This document shows, piece by piece, positions 6,039 to 13,402 of a DNA stretch of 14,350 nt; the stretch's first letter is position 1, and each line of letters opens with the position of its first letter. The notes under the pieces are model-generated. The model was not told the DNA's origin. It searched no databases and worked only from the letters and a program-made list of their open reading frames with translations. Origin of the DNA: Deltaproteobacteria bacterium (GTDB taxonomy: Bacteria; Desulfobacterota; Deferrimicrobia; Deferrimicrobiales; Deferrimicrobiaceae); contig JAJZRM010000003.1 of assembly GCA_021802685.1 (NCBI GenBank), forward strand, positions 1 to 14,350, read 5' to 3'. The position numbers and the translations under genes were made by a program.

Positions 6039-6724
6039 CGCGCCGCACCCCCTCCGCAACCCGCGGGCCGCACGATCCGTTCGTGCAGCAGGAGGACGGC
6101 GGCCGAAAGGAGGACCGCGGCGCCGCAAAGCATCGATGCCGCCGCATCGTTTCCGGGAGCCGCCGCGTAATCGTAGATCGCGACGGGGAGCGTTCGGGTG
6201 ACGCCCGGGATGTTCCCCGCGACGATGACCGTCGCTCCGAACTCCCCGAGCGACCGTGCGAAGAGGAGAGCGGAGCCCGCGGCGATCCCGCGAGCCGAGA
6301 GGGGAACGACGACGCGCAGGAAGGCATCGATCGGCCCCGCCCCGAGCGTACGGGCCGCCTCCAGGATCTTCGGGTCGATCGACTCCATCGAGAGGCGGAC
6401 CGAGCGGACTAGGAGCGGAAAGCCGACGACCGCCGACGCGAGCGCCCCGGCGTGCCAGGTGAAGACCAGCCGGATTCCCAGGGCATCGAACGGCGCGCCG
6501 ATCCATCCGTTCCTGCCGAGGAGGAGCAGCAGGAGGTAGCCGACGACGACGGGCGGGAGGGTCAGCGGGAGGTGGACGAGGAGGTCGAGGAGGCGTTTCC
6601 CCGGGAAACGGCCGAACGCGAGGAGGCCGGCGGCGGCAACACCGAACGGGAGGGCGAACACCGTCGCCGCGGCGGCCACCCGCACCGACAGCCCGATCGC
6701 GTGGATGTCTGCTCCGGGGAGCAT
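6035..6724 (-). CDS. modB: Molybdate ABC transporter permease
   Basis: A 229-residue inner-membrane protein with about five hydrophobic segments (roughly 13-36, 48-70, 88-108, 146-170 and 195-215). The cytoplasmic EAA loop that docks on the ATPase is EAARTLGAGPIDAFLRVVVP (122-141). The following RSLGEFGATVIVAGNIPG (157-174) is highly characteristic of ModB-type permeases, as opposed to sulfate CysT/CysW. The length fits the family (about 225-230). It starts 33 nt after modA, and its TGA overlaps the modC ATG. No residue appears to be missing. Confidence is high because ModA and ModC homologues flank it. Confidence 0.93.
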   Translation of the reverse strand: MLPGADIHAIGLSVRVAAAATVFALPFGVAAAGLLAFGRFPGKRLLDLLVHLPLTLPPVVVGYLLLLLLGRNGWIGAPFDALGIRLVFTWHAGALASAVVGFPLLVRSVRLSMESIDPKILEAARTLGAGPIDAFLRVVVPLSARGIAAGSALLFARSLGEFGATVIVAGNIPGVTRTLPVAIYDYAAAPGNDAAASMLCGAAVLLSAAVLLLHERIVRPAGCGGGAAR

Positions 6725-6757
6725 CGCCCCTCGTCCTCCTCCATCGAAGTGTTGCGC

Positions 6758-7519
6758 CTACGGAGTGAAACCACGCTTCTTCAGGACAGCCTTCGCCGAG
6801 CCGGACGAAAGGAAATCGAAGAAGCGGACGGCCGCCGGGTTCTTCGCCCCTTCCCGGGTGAGTACCGCCGGGTAGACGATTTCGGAGTGGAGCGACGGCG
6901 GGACTTCAAAGAGAAGCCGGGCGTTCCTCGCGACGGCCGCATCGGTCTTGAAAACAAATGCGCCGTCGACCTCCCCCCGTTCCGCGTACATCAGCGCCTC
7001 CCGGACATCCTTCGTGAGGACTGATCTCTCCATCATCGCTTGTTCGATCCCGGCCGCCTTCATCGCCTCGAGCGCGTACTTCCCCGCCGGGGCGGAGAAC
7101 GGGGACCCGAGCGCGATCCGTGACAACCGGGGAAGGTCCTTCATCCCGGCGGCGGCCGTACCCGGCGGCCCGACGAAGACGAGGGAATTCCGGGCCAGCG
7201 GCGCCGACCGGGCGACGAGGTTGCGCGCCGCCAGGTAGTCGCGCCATTCCGTCGACGCGGAGAGGAGGATGTCGACCGGGGCGCCCTCCTCGACTTGTTT
7301 CGCGAGGGCGCCCGACGCGCCGAAGTTCGGCACGACATCGTCGCCGGGGTTCGCTGCGCGGTATGCCGCCGCGAGGTCGGCGACCGTCTCGGTGAGAGAG
7401 GCGGCCGCCGAGACGCGGACCGTCCCCGCGTGCGCGCAAGAAGAGGCGAGGAAGACCGTCGCGAAGACGGCAGTCGCCGCGAAGGCGGTGACGAACGGCA
7501 TCCCAGGGAAGCGGTTCAT
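6758..7519 (-). CDS. modA: Periplasmic molybdate-binding protein
   Basis: A 253-residue substrate-binding protein that captures molybdate (or tungstate) and hands it to ModBC. A signal peptide of about 31 residues ends at a likely CAHA cleavage site (28-31). Cys28 also follows LASS, but the lipobox is poor, so a soluble periplasmic form is favoured. Family motifs are visible: VSAAASLTET (36-45), NFGASGALAKQ (65-75), the VDILLSAS stretch (82-89), PFSAPAGKYALEAM (140-153) and VFKTDA (189-194). The serine residues in the first two motifs are those that contact the oxyanion in known ModA proteins. The ATG overlaps the nifV TGA as ATGA, and AAGGAG lies upstream. Placement inside the nif run indicates that it feeds Mo to nitrogenase cofactor assembly. 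Confidence 0.93.
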   Translation of the reverse strand: MNRFPGMPFVTAFAATAVFATVFLASSCAHAGTVRVSAAASLTETVADLAAAYRAANPGDDVVPNFGASGALAKQVEEGAPVDILLSASTEWRDYLAARNLVARSAPLARNSLVFVGPPGTAAAGMKDLPRLSRIALGSPFSAPAGKYALEAMKAAGIEQAMMERSVLTKDVREALMYAERGEVDGAFVFKTDAAVARNARLLFEVPPSLHSEIVYPAVLTREGAKNPAAVRFFDFLSSGSAKAVLKKRGFTP

Positions 7520-8661
7520 GCGGATCTCCTTTTTTCGCGGATCAGGGCCAGAAGCCGGGCGATCTCCGCTTCGACGGCGCACCCGCCGCGGTCCGGGAAT
7601 TTCAGGTCGCGGAGCCGGGCGACGAGTTCGGCCGCTTCCGCCGGGGTCGCGTCGATCCCCATCGTCCGGAGGACGTGGAGAACCGCGCGCCGGCCCGAAT
7701 GCTTCCCGAGCACGATCCGCCGCGCGCCTCCGACCGATTCCGGCGGAAACGGCTCGTACGTCTCCGGGTCCTTCAGCACGCCGTCGGCGTGGATCCCCGC
7801 TTCGTGGCGGAACGCGTTCTCTCCGACGACCGCTTTCCACGGCGGAAGCGGCTGGCGCGAGATCCCGGCGAGCTCGCGCGACAGGGAGGTGAGCTTCGAC
7901 GCGTCGACGCCGACCGGCAACCCGAGGATGCGGACGACTCCCATCGCGACCTCTTCCAGGGCCGCGTTCCCGGCACGCTCGCCGATCCCGTTGACGGTGA
8001 CGTCGACAAACGACGCCCCTGCGCGGACGGCGGCCATGGCGTTCGACGTGGCCAATCCGAAGTCGTCGTGCATGTGCGCGGCGACCGGGATCGAGAGCTC
8101 CGCCACGAGGGCGGCGACCGGCTCTATCGTCGAGAACGGGTCTAGGATTCCGACAGTATCGCAGAAGCGGACCCGGTCGGCCCCCGCTTCTTCCGCGGTG
8201 CGGGCGAAGTCGAGGAGGAACGACCGGTCGGCGCGGGAGGCGTCCTCGGCGCCGACCGAGACGTAGAGCCCTTTCTGCTTCGCGTGGTCGACCGCCTCGC
8301 GAAGGCGCCGGAGCACGTCGGCGCGGGAGCAGACGAGCTTCGCCGTGATCTGCCGGTCGGAAACCGGCAGCGCCATCGCGACGGCCGTGACGCCGCACGC
8401 GACGGAAGCGTCGATATCGGCGGGAACGGCGCGGTTCCACGCCGTGACCCGTGCGCGCAGGCCGGCGGCCGCGATGGCGGCGACGGAGGCCGCCTCCTCT
8501 CCTCCCATCGCGGGAATTCCCGCCTCGATTTCGTCGACCCCGGCCGCATCGAGCAGGCGGGCGATGCGGACCTTCTCGGACCGGTCGAACGCGACTCCGG
8601 CGGCCTGCTCGCCGTCCCGCAGCGTCGTGTCGATGAGGTGGACGCGCCGGAGGGCCGTCAT
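7516..8661 (-). CDS. nifV: Homocitrate synthase
   Basis: A 381-residue cytoplasmic enzyme that condenses acetyl-CoA with 2-oxoglutarate to give R-homocitrate, the organic acid ligand of FeMo-cofactor. The TIM-barrel active site starts with the DTTLRDGEQAAGVAF motif (11-25; Arg15 and Asp16 catalytic/metal). The metal-binding histidines are His196 and His198 in AAHMHDDFGLATSN, followed by NGIGERAGNAALEEV (224-238) and GENAFRHEAGIHADG (280-294). GIPAMGGEE (48-56) is typical of NifV rather than of isopropylmalate synthase, and the LeuA-type C-terminal allosteric domain is absent, as expected from the length. The ATG overlaps the nifB TGA and the stop overlaps the modA ATG, so it is translationally linked on both sides. 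The longer in-frame extension upstream runs antisense-free through nifB and is rejected. Confidence 0.95.
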   Translation of the reverse strand: MTALRRVHLIDTTLRDGEQAAGVAFDRSEKVRIARLLDAAGVDEIEAGIPAMGGEEAASVAAIAAAGLRARVTAWNRAVPADIDASVACGVTAVAMALPVSDRQITAKLVCSRADVLRRLREAVDHAKQKGLYVSVGAEDASRADRSFLLDFARTAEEAGADRVRFCDTVGILDPFSTIEPVAALVAELSIPVAAHMHDDFGLATSNAMAAVRAGASFVDVTVNGIGERAGNAALEEVAMGVVRILGLPVGVDASKLTSLSRELAGISRQPLPPWKAVVGENAFRHEAGIHADGVLKDPETYEPFPPESVGGARRIVLGKHSGRRAVLHVLRTMGIDATPAEAAELVARLRDLKFPDRGGCAVEAEIARLLALIREKRRSA

Positions 8662-9920
8662 GACGCGGCGGCCCCTGCGGACGGAGCGGCCGCGTCGACG
8701 ATCGCCTCGTACGCCTCGCGCACCGCGTCCTCGACCCGGTCCGCCGACATGACGACGCGCAAGCCCTTCGCCTCGAGGTTTTTCCGCGGCGCGTCCCCGA
8801 TCCGCAGGACCACGACCGCCTCGCACCCTTCGAGCGCTGCGACCGCGCGCGAGAGGCGTTCCTCGGGATCGTCGCACGCCGCAGGCCCTTGGCAATACTT
8901 CCCGACCGTGCGGCGGCCCACGAAGATGACCTGCGCCCCGTTCGCCTCGTAGACGAGGAGATCGGCGGCGTGGCCGAAGTGCCGGTCGACGACGAACCCG
9001 CCGGCCGATGCGACCGCGACGCGCGCCACGCGGCCCGGCAACGTCCCGGAGGCGCGCTTGGCGAGGCACGAAGACGCCCCCCGCCCGGGCGCGTCGAAGG
9101 CGAAGGCCGGCTTCTCGTCCAGGACCGGACCGGCGGCGTCGGCCCGGCACTGCTGGCAATGCCGCATCATCGGCAATATGGCCGATAGCCGGTCCTGGAT
9201 CGCCGAGAGCGTCGTCTTCGCCACCATCGGAAACCGCTCGAAGTACGTCCCCGGCGTCGGGATGAACGGCATCACGTTCATGATCGCCGCCCCGTGCGCC
9301 TTCGCGAACCGCGCGATCTGCTCGATCTCCCCGTCGTTCACCCCCGGAATGCAGATCGTGTTCACCTTCAGGACGATCCCGGTCCCCGAAAGGGCGTCGA
9401 GCGCGTCCTCCTGGCGCGCGATCAGGTGCGCGGCCGCCCGCGCCCCTTCGAGGCGCGTCCCGTCGCCGGTGCGCACCCAGGGGTAGAGCGCCTCGGCGGT
9501 CTTCATGCTGCGCGTGTTCACGGTGACGGTGACGTATTCGATCCCGATCTCCCGGATCGCCGGGAGATGCAAAGGGACCGCGATCCCGTTCGTCGAGAGG
9601 CAGAAAGCCACCGCCGGGTCCATCTCCCGGATCGCGCGGAAGGTGGCAAACGTCGCCCCGGCGTTCGCCAGCGCGTCCCCCGGCCCCGCGACGCCCACGA
9701 TAGAGAGGTTCGGGAACCGCTTCTTCGCCTCGAGGAACCGTTCGACGGCCTGCCCGGGATCGAGGATCGACGAGGTGACGCCGGGACGGCTCTCGTTGAC
9801 GCAGTCGTACTTCCGGTTGCAGTAGGCGCACTGGATGTTGCACGCCGGGGCGACGGGGAGGTGGAGCCGGGTGAACCTGTGCGCGCCTTCAAGCGAGAAG
9901 CATGGGTGCCTCGTCGTCAT
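8658..9920 (-). CDS. nifB: Nitrogenase cofactor biosynthesis radical SAM protein NifB with C-terminal NifX-like domain
   Basis: A 420-residue protein that builds NifB-co, the 8Fe-9S-C core of the nitrogenase cofactor, using S-adenosylmethionine as carbide source. The radical SAM cluster motif is CNIQCAYCNRKYDC (27-40; Cys27, Cys31 and Cys34), preceded by a HPCFSLEGAH start typical of NifB. Cys255 and Cys258 (RHCQQCRADA) are the conserved pair used in accessory cluster binding. From about 298 to 410 a dinitrogenase-cofactor-binding (NifX/NafY-like) domain follows, with FVVDRHFGHA (309-318) and VGKYCQGPAAC (339-349). This two-domain form is common, while some species have the SAM domain alone. 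The ATG shares one base with the stop of the ferredoxin gene (TAATG), and the stop overlaps nifV. Confidence 0.96.
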   Translation of the reverse strand: MTTRHPCFSLEGAHRFTRLHLPVAPACNIQCAYCNRKYDCVNESRPGVTSSILDPGQAVERFLEAKKRFPNLSIVGVAGPGDALANAGATFATFRAIREMDPAVAFCLSTNGIAVPLHLPAIREIGIEYVTVTVNTRSMKTAEALYPWVRTGDGTRLEGARAAAHLIARQEDALDALSGTGIVLKVNTICIPGVNDGEIEQIARFAKAHGAAIMNVMPFIPTPGTYFERFPMVAKTTLSAIQDRLSAILPMMRHCQQCRADAAGPVLDEKPAFAFDAPGRGASSCLAKRASGTLPGRVARVAVASAGGFVVDRHFGHAADLLVYEANGAQVIFVGRRTVGKYCQGPAACDDPEERLSRAVAALEGCEAVVVLRIGDAPRKNLEAKGLRVVMSADRVEDAVREAYEAIVDAAAPSAGAAAS

Positions 9921-10183
9921 TACGCCGGGACCGGTTCGAACGAGAACGCCTTCTTCGAGCAGGTGCGCCCGCACGCCTGGCACCCGATGCACCGCCCCGG
10001 GTTCGCCACGCGCATGTACATCTTCGCGGAGTCCTCCTCGTCGAGTTCCACCGGCCCGATGACGTCGTGGGAGCACACCTTGAAGCAGCGGCCGCACCCG
10101 ATGCACAGATCCTCGTCGATCGCCTTGAGGAACTGCGGCGTCCACTCTTGCCTGTCCCTTGTCAGTCCCGTGATGTATGCCAT
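9920..10183 (-). CDS. fdxB: Nif-specific ferredoxin III (2[4Fe-4S])
   Basis: An 87-residue ferredoxin with two four-cysteine motifs: CIGCGRCFKVC plus Cys37 context (Cys27, 30, 33 and 37) and CIGCQACGRTC (Cys65, 68, 71 and 75). The N-terminus (ITGLTRDRQEWTPQFLKAID, 4-23) matches the nif-associated ferredoxin III family, which has this extra segment before the first cluster. It likely delivers low-potential electrons to NifB or to other cofactor assembly steps, or to nitrogenase. The ATG has AAAGGAG upstream. It begins 12 nt after nifX and ends overlapping the nifB start by one base, so it is probably co-translated with NifB. The name varies (fdxB or fdxN in different genomes). Family assignment is firm; the exact electron partner is inferred from position. 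Confidence 0.92.
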   Translation of the reverse strand: MAYITGLTRDRQEWTPQFLKAIDEDLCIGCGRCFKVCSHDVIGPVELDEEDSAKMYMRVANPGRCIGCQACGRTCSKKAFSFEPVPA

Positions 10184-10195
10184 TTCCCGCTCCTT

Positions 10196-10597
10196 TCACG
10201 CTTTCCCGGTTTCGTCCTCGGGGAACGACGGCGCGTTCCCCGGGTTCATCGCCTTCCGCAGCCACGGAGGCGGAGAGCCGCGAAGCACCTCCTGCAGGCG
10301 GACGATGAGTTCGGATATCGGGACTTCCGTCCCCGTTTTCATCGGCTGGATCCTCCGGGCGACGAGCTTCGCCGCGGCCGGCCCGCCGATCCGCGTCGAG
10401 TAGACGATCGCGCATCCGGCGACCAAGTTTGCGCGCGCCTGGATCCGGCCCTCCTCGTCATCCTCCGAGGCGGCCACCGCGGCCTGTCCCGCCGGTACCG
10501 CCGTTTCGGGGCCGATTTCGAACAGGTGGAACCCGGTCGTCGTCCCGAAGTGCTGGTCGACGGTCTTGCCGTCTGTGCTTGCGAACGCGACTTTCAT
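10196..10597 (-). CDS. nifX: NifX-type FeMo-cofactor carrier protein
   Basis: A 133-residue protein of the dinitrogenase iron-molybdenum cofactor-binding family. It begins MKVAFASTDGKTVDQHFG, with His16 in the QHFG motif that is conserved and involved in cluster binding in relatives. The central NLVAGCAIVYSTRIGGPAAAKL (about 57-78) and IQPMKTGTEVPI (83-94) segments match NifX rather than NafY or the shorter MTH1175-like proteins. It shuttles NifB-co and VK-type precursors between NifB and NifEN. It lies 27 nt after the nifEN fusion and 12 nt before the ferredoxin gene, with GAAGGAG before its ATG. The C-terminal tail (from about 110) is Pro-rich and probably disordered. NifY is the main alternative name; the nifEN-nifX order favours NifX. 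Confidence 0.9.
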   Translation of the reverse strand: MKVAFASTDGKTVDQHFGTTTGFHLFEIGPETAVPAGQAAVAASEDDEEGRIQARANLVAGCAIVYSTRIGGPAAAKLVARRIQPMKTGTEVPISELIVRLQEVLRGSPPPWLRKAMNPGNAPSFPEDETGKA

Positions 10598-10624
10598 TGC
10601 CGGCTCCTTCGACGCGTGGAATTT

Positions 10625-13384
10625 TTAGTTGTGCGACAGTTTCCGGTCTCCCGAAGAGGTCTCCCGGAACAGGTTCGCCGCCTCGAAGACGAGGTTCATC
10701 GTCCCGCAGTACCCCGCCCAGACCCTTTGGTGGGCGCCGAGGCGGTCGAACACCGGATACCCGGCCCGAAGGTGGTTTTTGAGCCCGAGCTTCGCCGCCG
10801 CCTGCCGCCCGTTGCTGTTCGCCACGAGGAGGTCCGTCCCTTCCGCGGCCCGCTCTACGTCCTCCAGGTCTCCGACGAACAGCTCCTCCGCCTCGATCTC
10901 CGAAAGGCCGCGCGTCCGCGTCGCCGCGACCGCGGCCGCGACCCCGGTCCCCATCCCCGAGAGAAATCCGGCGACGGTTTTCAACGCGTCGGTCTCCAGG
11001 GCGACGACCGCCCGCTTCCCGCCGAACTCGTAGTGCGCGTCGGCCATCGCGTCGAGGAGGCGGGAGCGGCGCCGCCGCAGGGCTTGCGGCGCCTCCCGGC
11101 CCGAAAGGGCCGACAGGACGGAAACGAACCGGTCGGTCTCGCGCACGCCGGTGACCGAGGAAACGCCAAGGACCGGGATATGGAATTTCGATCCGAACTT
11201 CGACGCGGCGCGGGCGAGGGAATCGCCCACGAACAGGACCGCCTGCGACCTGCCGGCCGACCGGATCGCCTCCAGGGAAACCCCGCCGGTGGACAGCGGA
11301 GACACCTCGTCGTCGATATGTCCGTCGAGCGCGGCCGACAGGTCGGGGACGCAGACGGCGGCAAGGCCGAACGATTCGATCAGCTCCTTGACTTCCTCGA
11401 CGTCGGCCGGGGTCAGGTGGGCCCCCGGCAGGAGCAGGACCTGCCCGGGGATCGTCTCCCCACCCTCGGCGAGGGTCATGAGGATCGACTCGACCGCGGC
11501 GGCGTACCCTTCCTGCATCGAGCCCGCGTAGTCCGGCGTCGACGCCCAGACGATCGGGACCGCGGCGGATTCGGGATGCTCCTCCCGGAACGCCGCGATC
11601 GCGGAGCGGACGTCGTCCCCCATCGTCTCGGTGAGACCGGAGGTCATGACGCCGACGACCTTTGGGGCGAACTTCGAGATGACCCGCGAAAGCCCTTTTT
11701 TGAGGTTCTCCCACCCGCCGAAGATCGCCGTGTCCTCGCTCATCGCCGTCGAGTTCAGGGCGATCGACTCCTTGAAATGCCGCGAGAGCTGCAGCCGGAT
11801 GAAGGTCGAGCACCCTTGCGCGCCGTGGAGCAGCCCGATGGCGTCGTCGATCCCGAGAAACGCGAGGGTGGCGCCGAGCGCCGGGGAGTTCTTCTGCGGG
11901 TTGACCGTCGCCTCCTTGGACGGGACCGCCGCCCGGCAGAGCGTCATGTCTTCCCCCATGAGCCGTTCCGCAAGCGCCGCCGCCTCCGCGAGCGACGACG
12001 CGCGCTCGTCCGCCGATTCCTCCCAAGGCGCGCGCGCCGACAGCGCCTCCCAGATCGGGTTGTTGACGGTGAGGTCGAGCTGCCTCGCGAACGCCGCCAT
12101 CCCCTCGTACCCGGCGTACGCGTGCGACCGTCCGTGGTTGATGTCGAGAAACGGCGTGCGCGTCTTGAGGGCCAGGAATTTCGTCTTCCCGCCGGCGACG
12201 ATCAAGTCGGGTGTCTTCTCGCGCATGACGCCCAAAAGCCCCGCGGTCGAGGTGTCCTCGATGATCTCGGCGTCCTTATGCATCAGCGCTTTCATCCGTT
12301 GGAAATCCTCCAGCGTGGAGTTCTGCGTCCCGGCCGCCAGGACCTCGACGCCGAGCTCGCGCAGCGCGTTGACCATCGACCACGTCTTCACGCCTCCGGT
12401 GAACAGGACGGCGCGCTTCCCCTCGAGGCGTGCCCGGTGCGGGGAGATCCTCTCCCGACAGCGGGCATCTTCCACGGCGACCAGATCCTCGACCCGGCGC
12501 CGCATCGTTTCGTCGCCCTCTCCCCCGTTCGCGAGGTCGAGCTCCCGGGCGATGTCCCGCAGCGCCTTCGCCGTGTCGGTCATCCCGTAGAACGACTCCT
12601 CGATGTACGGGATGCCGTACTCCTTGCGCATCTTCCGGGCCATGTTGGTCAGCGACTTGGAGCAGACGATGACGTTCACCTTCGCCCGGTGGGCGCACCG
12701 GATCTCGTCGAAACGCGCGTTCCCGCTGATGCACGACAGCACCCGGATCCCGACCCGCTCGAACAGGGGGATCATCCCCCCCAGGTCGCCCGCGATGTTG
12801 TACTCGCCGATCAGGTTGATGTCGTACGGGGTGACCGCCGCCGGCTCCGACGTGCCGACGACGTGCTTCAAGAGGATCTCGCCGGCAAGGCGGTTCCCGA
12901 TGTTCTTGTCGCCGAGGAACCCGGGCGTGGGAACCGGGATGACGGGGATCGGGACCTTCCCTGATGCCGCCAGGCAAACCGCCTCGATGTCGTCACCGGT
13001 CATCGCGGTGACGCAGGTGGCGTAGACGAAGATCGCCCTGGCCTCCCCCGCGTACCGCGACGCCACGTCGAGGATCGCCTTGTACAGCTTCTTCTCGCCG
13101 CCGAACACGACGTCCTTTTCGAGCATCTCGGTCGTGAATCCGCGCCGGTAGAGTTGCGAGCCGGTGGAGCGCGCCCCCCGGTTGTCCCACGAGTTCCCGG
13201 CGCAGGCGATCGGCCCGTGGACGAGGTGGATCGCGTCGGTCACCGGCATCAGGACGACCCGCGCCCCGTCGAACGCGCACGACCGCTCCGTGCCTTCTCC
13301 CGGCTCCGACTTCCGGCAGAATTTCGGCGCGCCCTTCTCCTGCGTCTCGCACTCGGGCACGTCGTAGTAGTCGGGCCTGGCCAT
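10625..13384 (-). CDS. nifEN: NifE-NifN fusion, FeMo-cofactor scaffold
   Basis: A 919-residue protein made of a complete NifE (about 1-450) followed by a complete NifN (about 485-919). Each alone is about 450 residues. Together they form the scaffold on which the 8Fe core is matured with Mo and homocitrate. NifE cluster ligands align as Cys36 (RSCAFDGA), Cys61 (GPIACAGNSWDNRG) and Cys124 (YATCVTAMTGDDI). NifN supplies Cys525 (HGAQGCSTF), completing the permanent Fe-S cluster site at the E/N interface. Cys241 (IVCSKSL) fits the position that holds the cofactor precursor. The joint (about 452-480: WEESADERASSLAEAAALAE) is a charged, helical linker with no stop or internal start that looks used. 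Fused nifEN genes are annotated in Geobacter and relatives. It lies 18 nt after nifK and has AAGGAAAGGA upstream. No sign of frame damage is seen. Confidence 0.95.
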   Translation of the reverse strand: MARPDYYDVPECETQEKGAPKFCRKSEPGEGTERSCAFDGARVVLMPVTDAIHLVHGPIACAGNSWDNRGARSTGSQLYRRGFTTEMLEKDVVFGGEKKLYKAILDVASRYAGEARAIFVYATCVTAMTGDDIEAVCLAASGKVPIPVIPVPTPGFLGDKNIGNRLAGEILLKHVVGTSEPAAVTPYDINLIGEYNIAGDLGGMIPLFERVGIRVLSCISGNARFDEIRCAHRAKVNVIVCSKSLTNMARKMRKEYGIPYIEESFYGMTDTAKALRDIARELDLANGGEGDETMRRRVEDLVAVEDARCRERISPHRARLEGKRAVLFTGGVKTWSMVNALRELGVEVLAAGTQNSTLEDFQRMKALMHKDAEIIEDTSTAGLLGVMREKTPDLIVAGGKTKFLALKTRTPFLDINHGRSHAYAGYEGMAAFARQLDLTVNNPIWEALSARAPWEESADERASSLAEAAALAERLMGEDMTLCRAAVPSKEATVNPQKNSPALGATLAFLGIDDAIGLLHGAQGCSTFIRLQLSRHFKESIALNSTAMSEDTAIFGGWENLKKGLSRVISKFAPKVVGVMTSGLTETMGDDVRSAIAAFREEHPESAAVPIVWASTPDYAGSMQEGYAAAVESILMTLAEGGETIPGQVLLLPGAHLTPADVEEVKELIESFGLAAVCVPDLSAALDGHIDDEVSPLSTGGVSLEAIRSAGRSQAVLFVGDSLARAASKFGSKFHIPVLGVSSVTGVRETDRFVSVLSALSGREAPQALRRRRSRLLDAMADAHYEFGGKRAVVALETDALKTVAGFLSGMGTGVAAAVAATRTRGLSEIEAEELFVGDLEDVERAAEGTDLLVANSNGRQAAAKLGLKNHLRAGYPVFDRLGAHQRVWAGYCGTMNLVFEAANLFRETSSGDRKLSHN

Positions 13385-13402
13385 GGTCCTTTCCTTCCTT
13401 CC

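Noticed and set aside
6039..6506. In-frame upstream extension of modC
   Set aside because: It would overlap modB entirely in another frame, has Arg/Gly-rich shadow composition, and the ATGA overlap at 6035-6038 gives a far better start.
9902..12964. A 1020-codon open frame on the plus strand across ferredoxin, nifX and nifEN
   Set aside because: It is antisense to clearly identified nif genes, Arg/Pro/Asp-rich and without recognisable motifs. Long antisense frames are expected in GC-rich coding DNA.
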